A stretch of 64,000 nt of DNA, from the NCBI RefSeq assembly GCF_024807145.1, contig NZ_JANUCA010000001.1, positions 124,001 to 188,000 of the forward strand, given 5' to 3'. Positions 63,716-64,000 of this stretch are shown here, in pieces. The translations under genes and the position numbers were made by a program. The stretch's first letter is position 1. Each line of letters starts with the position of its first letter. Origin of the DNA: Microbacterium sp. AK031 (GTDB lineage Bacteria; Actinomycetota; Actinomycetes; Actinomycetales; Microbacteriaceae). The notes under the pieces are model-generated. The model was not told where the DNA came from. It did not search any database and saw only the letters and a list, made by a program, of their open reading frames with translations.

Positions 63716-63868
63716 ATGAGCACAGTAGCGGACACTCTGACTCCGATCAGGACAACTGACACAGCATCCGACACGGCCGTCGCCATCGAGGGACTGCGCC
63801 GGCACTACGGGTCGGGCGAGCGCACGGTGAAGGCCGTCGACGGGCTCGACCTCAGCATCGGCCGGGGG
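63716..63868 (+). pseudogene. Start of an ABC transporter ATP-binding gene, cut after about 50 codons
   Basis: ATG with GGAGG just upstream, then a typical N-terminus of a MacB/LolD-type ATPase: variable tail, VAIEGLRRHYGSGERTVKAVDG, then LDLSIGRG. The expected next step (EIVALLGPNGAGK) does not occur. From about 63869 the sequence matches a different protein in another frame. The Walker A motif and all later parts are missing. Either the gene is truncated by a rearrangement or the assembly is chimeric here. Confidence 0.6.
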
Positions 63869-63869
63869 G

Positions 63870-64000
63870 GAGGAAGTGGCGCAGCGGCTCGGCATCGACG
63901 CCGGGGAAGTGGTCAGGATCGAGAGCACGCGGTCAGCCGCCGGTCAGCCGATCTCCGTCGGCACGCACTGGTTCGCCGCCGAGGACCTGCCGGACATCGC
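63870..64000 (+). pseudogene. Fragment of a GntR/UTRA regulator (PhnF-like), no start
   Basis: Translating from 63870 gives EEVAQRLGIDAGEVVRIE, then SAAGQPISVGTHWFAAED, the ligand-binding UTRA domain of PhnF-type GntR regulators. The frame differs by one base from the ABC fragment directly before it. The N-terminal DNA-binding part is absent. The fragment continues past the window end. Confidence 0.55.

Noticed and set aside
1..64000. tRNA, rRNA, CRISPR, prophage or insertion sequence
   Set aside because: I looked for tRNA-like T-loops, direct repeat arrays, transposase or integrase motifs and target-site duplications and found none that hold up.

Overview
The window looks like chromosome of a high-GC actinobacterium, most probably a Microbacterium or close relative in Microbacteriaceae. 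This rests on strong G/C bias at third codon positions, many ATGA or GTGA gene overlaps, frequent GGATGC/GCATCC strings, many apparently leaderless genes, and a gene content typical of that family (DUF6350-purN-purH, monomeric isocitrate dehydrogenase, Ada-AlkA fusion next to ogt). The genus is an inference. I see no rRNA, tRNA, CRISPR, integrase or transposase.

Layout. 1-3.5 kb: DUF6350 membrane protein (5' end cut by the window), purN, purH. 3.5-9.8 kb: a tight five-gene minus-strand operon with a FecBCDE-type importer and a pair of exporter-fold ABC proteins, behind a Fur/Zur-like box. 9.9-11.9 kb: alkylation repair (Ada-AlkA fusion, Ogt). 12.0-15.9 kb: heterodimeric multidrug-type ABC transporter preceded by a 20-codon leader ORF and a hairpin. 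16-24 kb: single genes (coiled-coil protein, GH1 glucosidase, GNAT, isocitrate dehydrogenase, L,D-transpeptidase, lipoprotein, RidA). 24-37.6 kb: an amino-sugar and peptidoglycan-fragment region (an N-acyl-D-amino-acid deacylase fused to a GH20 hexosaminidase, ROK regulator, ROK kinase, NagB, and further on NagA with a second GH20), interrupted by a NUDIX hydrolase, a GlcD-type FAD oxidase, a YrdB-like protein and a membrane-anchored ECF sigma factor. 37.7-40 kb: ZTP riboswitch, glyA, folD. 40-41.3 kb: two uncharacterised proteins. 41.4-52.2 kb: xylose and xylo-oligosaccharide use (xylA, xylB, LacI regulator, sugar ABC importer, GH3 glycosidase, ROK regulator). 52.2-62.1 kb: homoprotocatechuate meta-cleavage cluster (HpaI, HpaH, HpaD, HpaE, GntR regulator, FAH-RraA fusion) facing an MFS transporter and a phenol-hydroxylase-type flavoprotein. 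62.2-64 kb: two small envelope proteins and a chimeric junction between the start of an ABC ATPase gene and the end of a GntR/UTRA regulator gene.

Functional reading. The organism appears to be a saprophyte that breaks down plant polysaccharide (xylan, beta-glucosides), amino-sugar polymers and aromatic acids. Most catabolic operons carry their own regulator and a visible operator: LacI type before GH1 and before the xylo-oligosaccharide importer, ROK type before the amino-sugar regulator, and a different inverted repeat before xylA. The most unusual items are the deacylase-GH20 fusion, the ECF sigma factor carrying its own anti-sigma zinc finger and surface domain, the FAH-RraA fusion, the leader-ORF control region before the ABC transporter, the mixed ABC operon with a metalloregulator box, and a repeated promoter layout in which a TAnnnT -10 box sits exactly six bases before the start codon.
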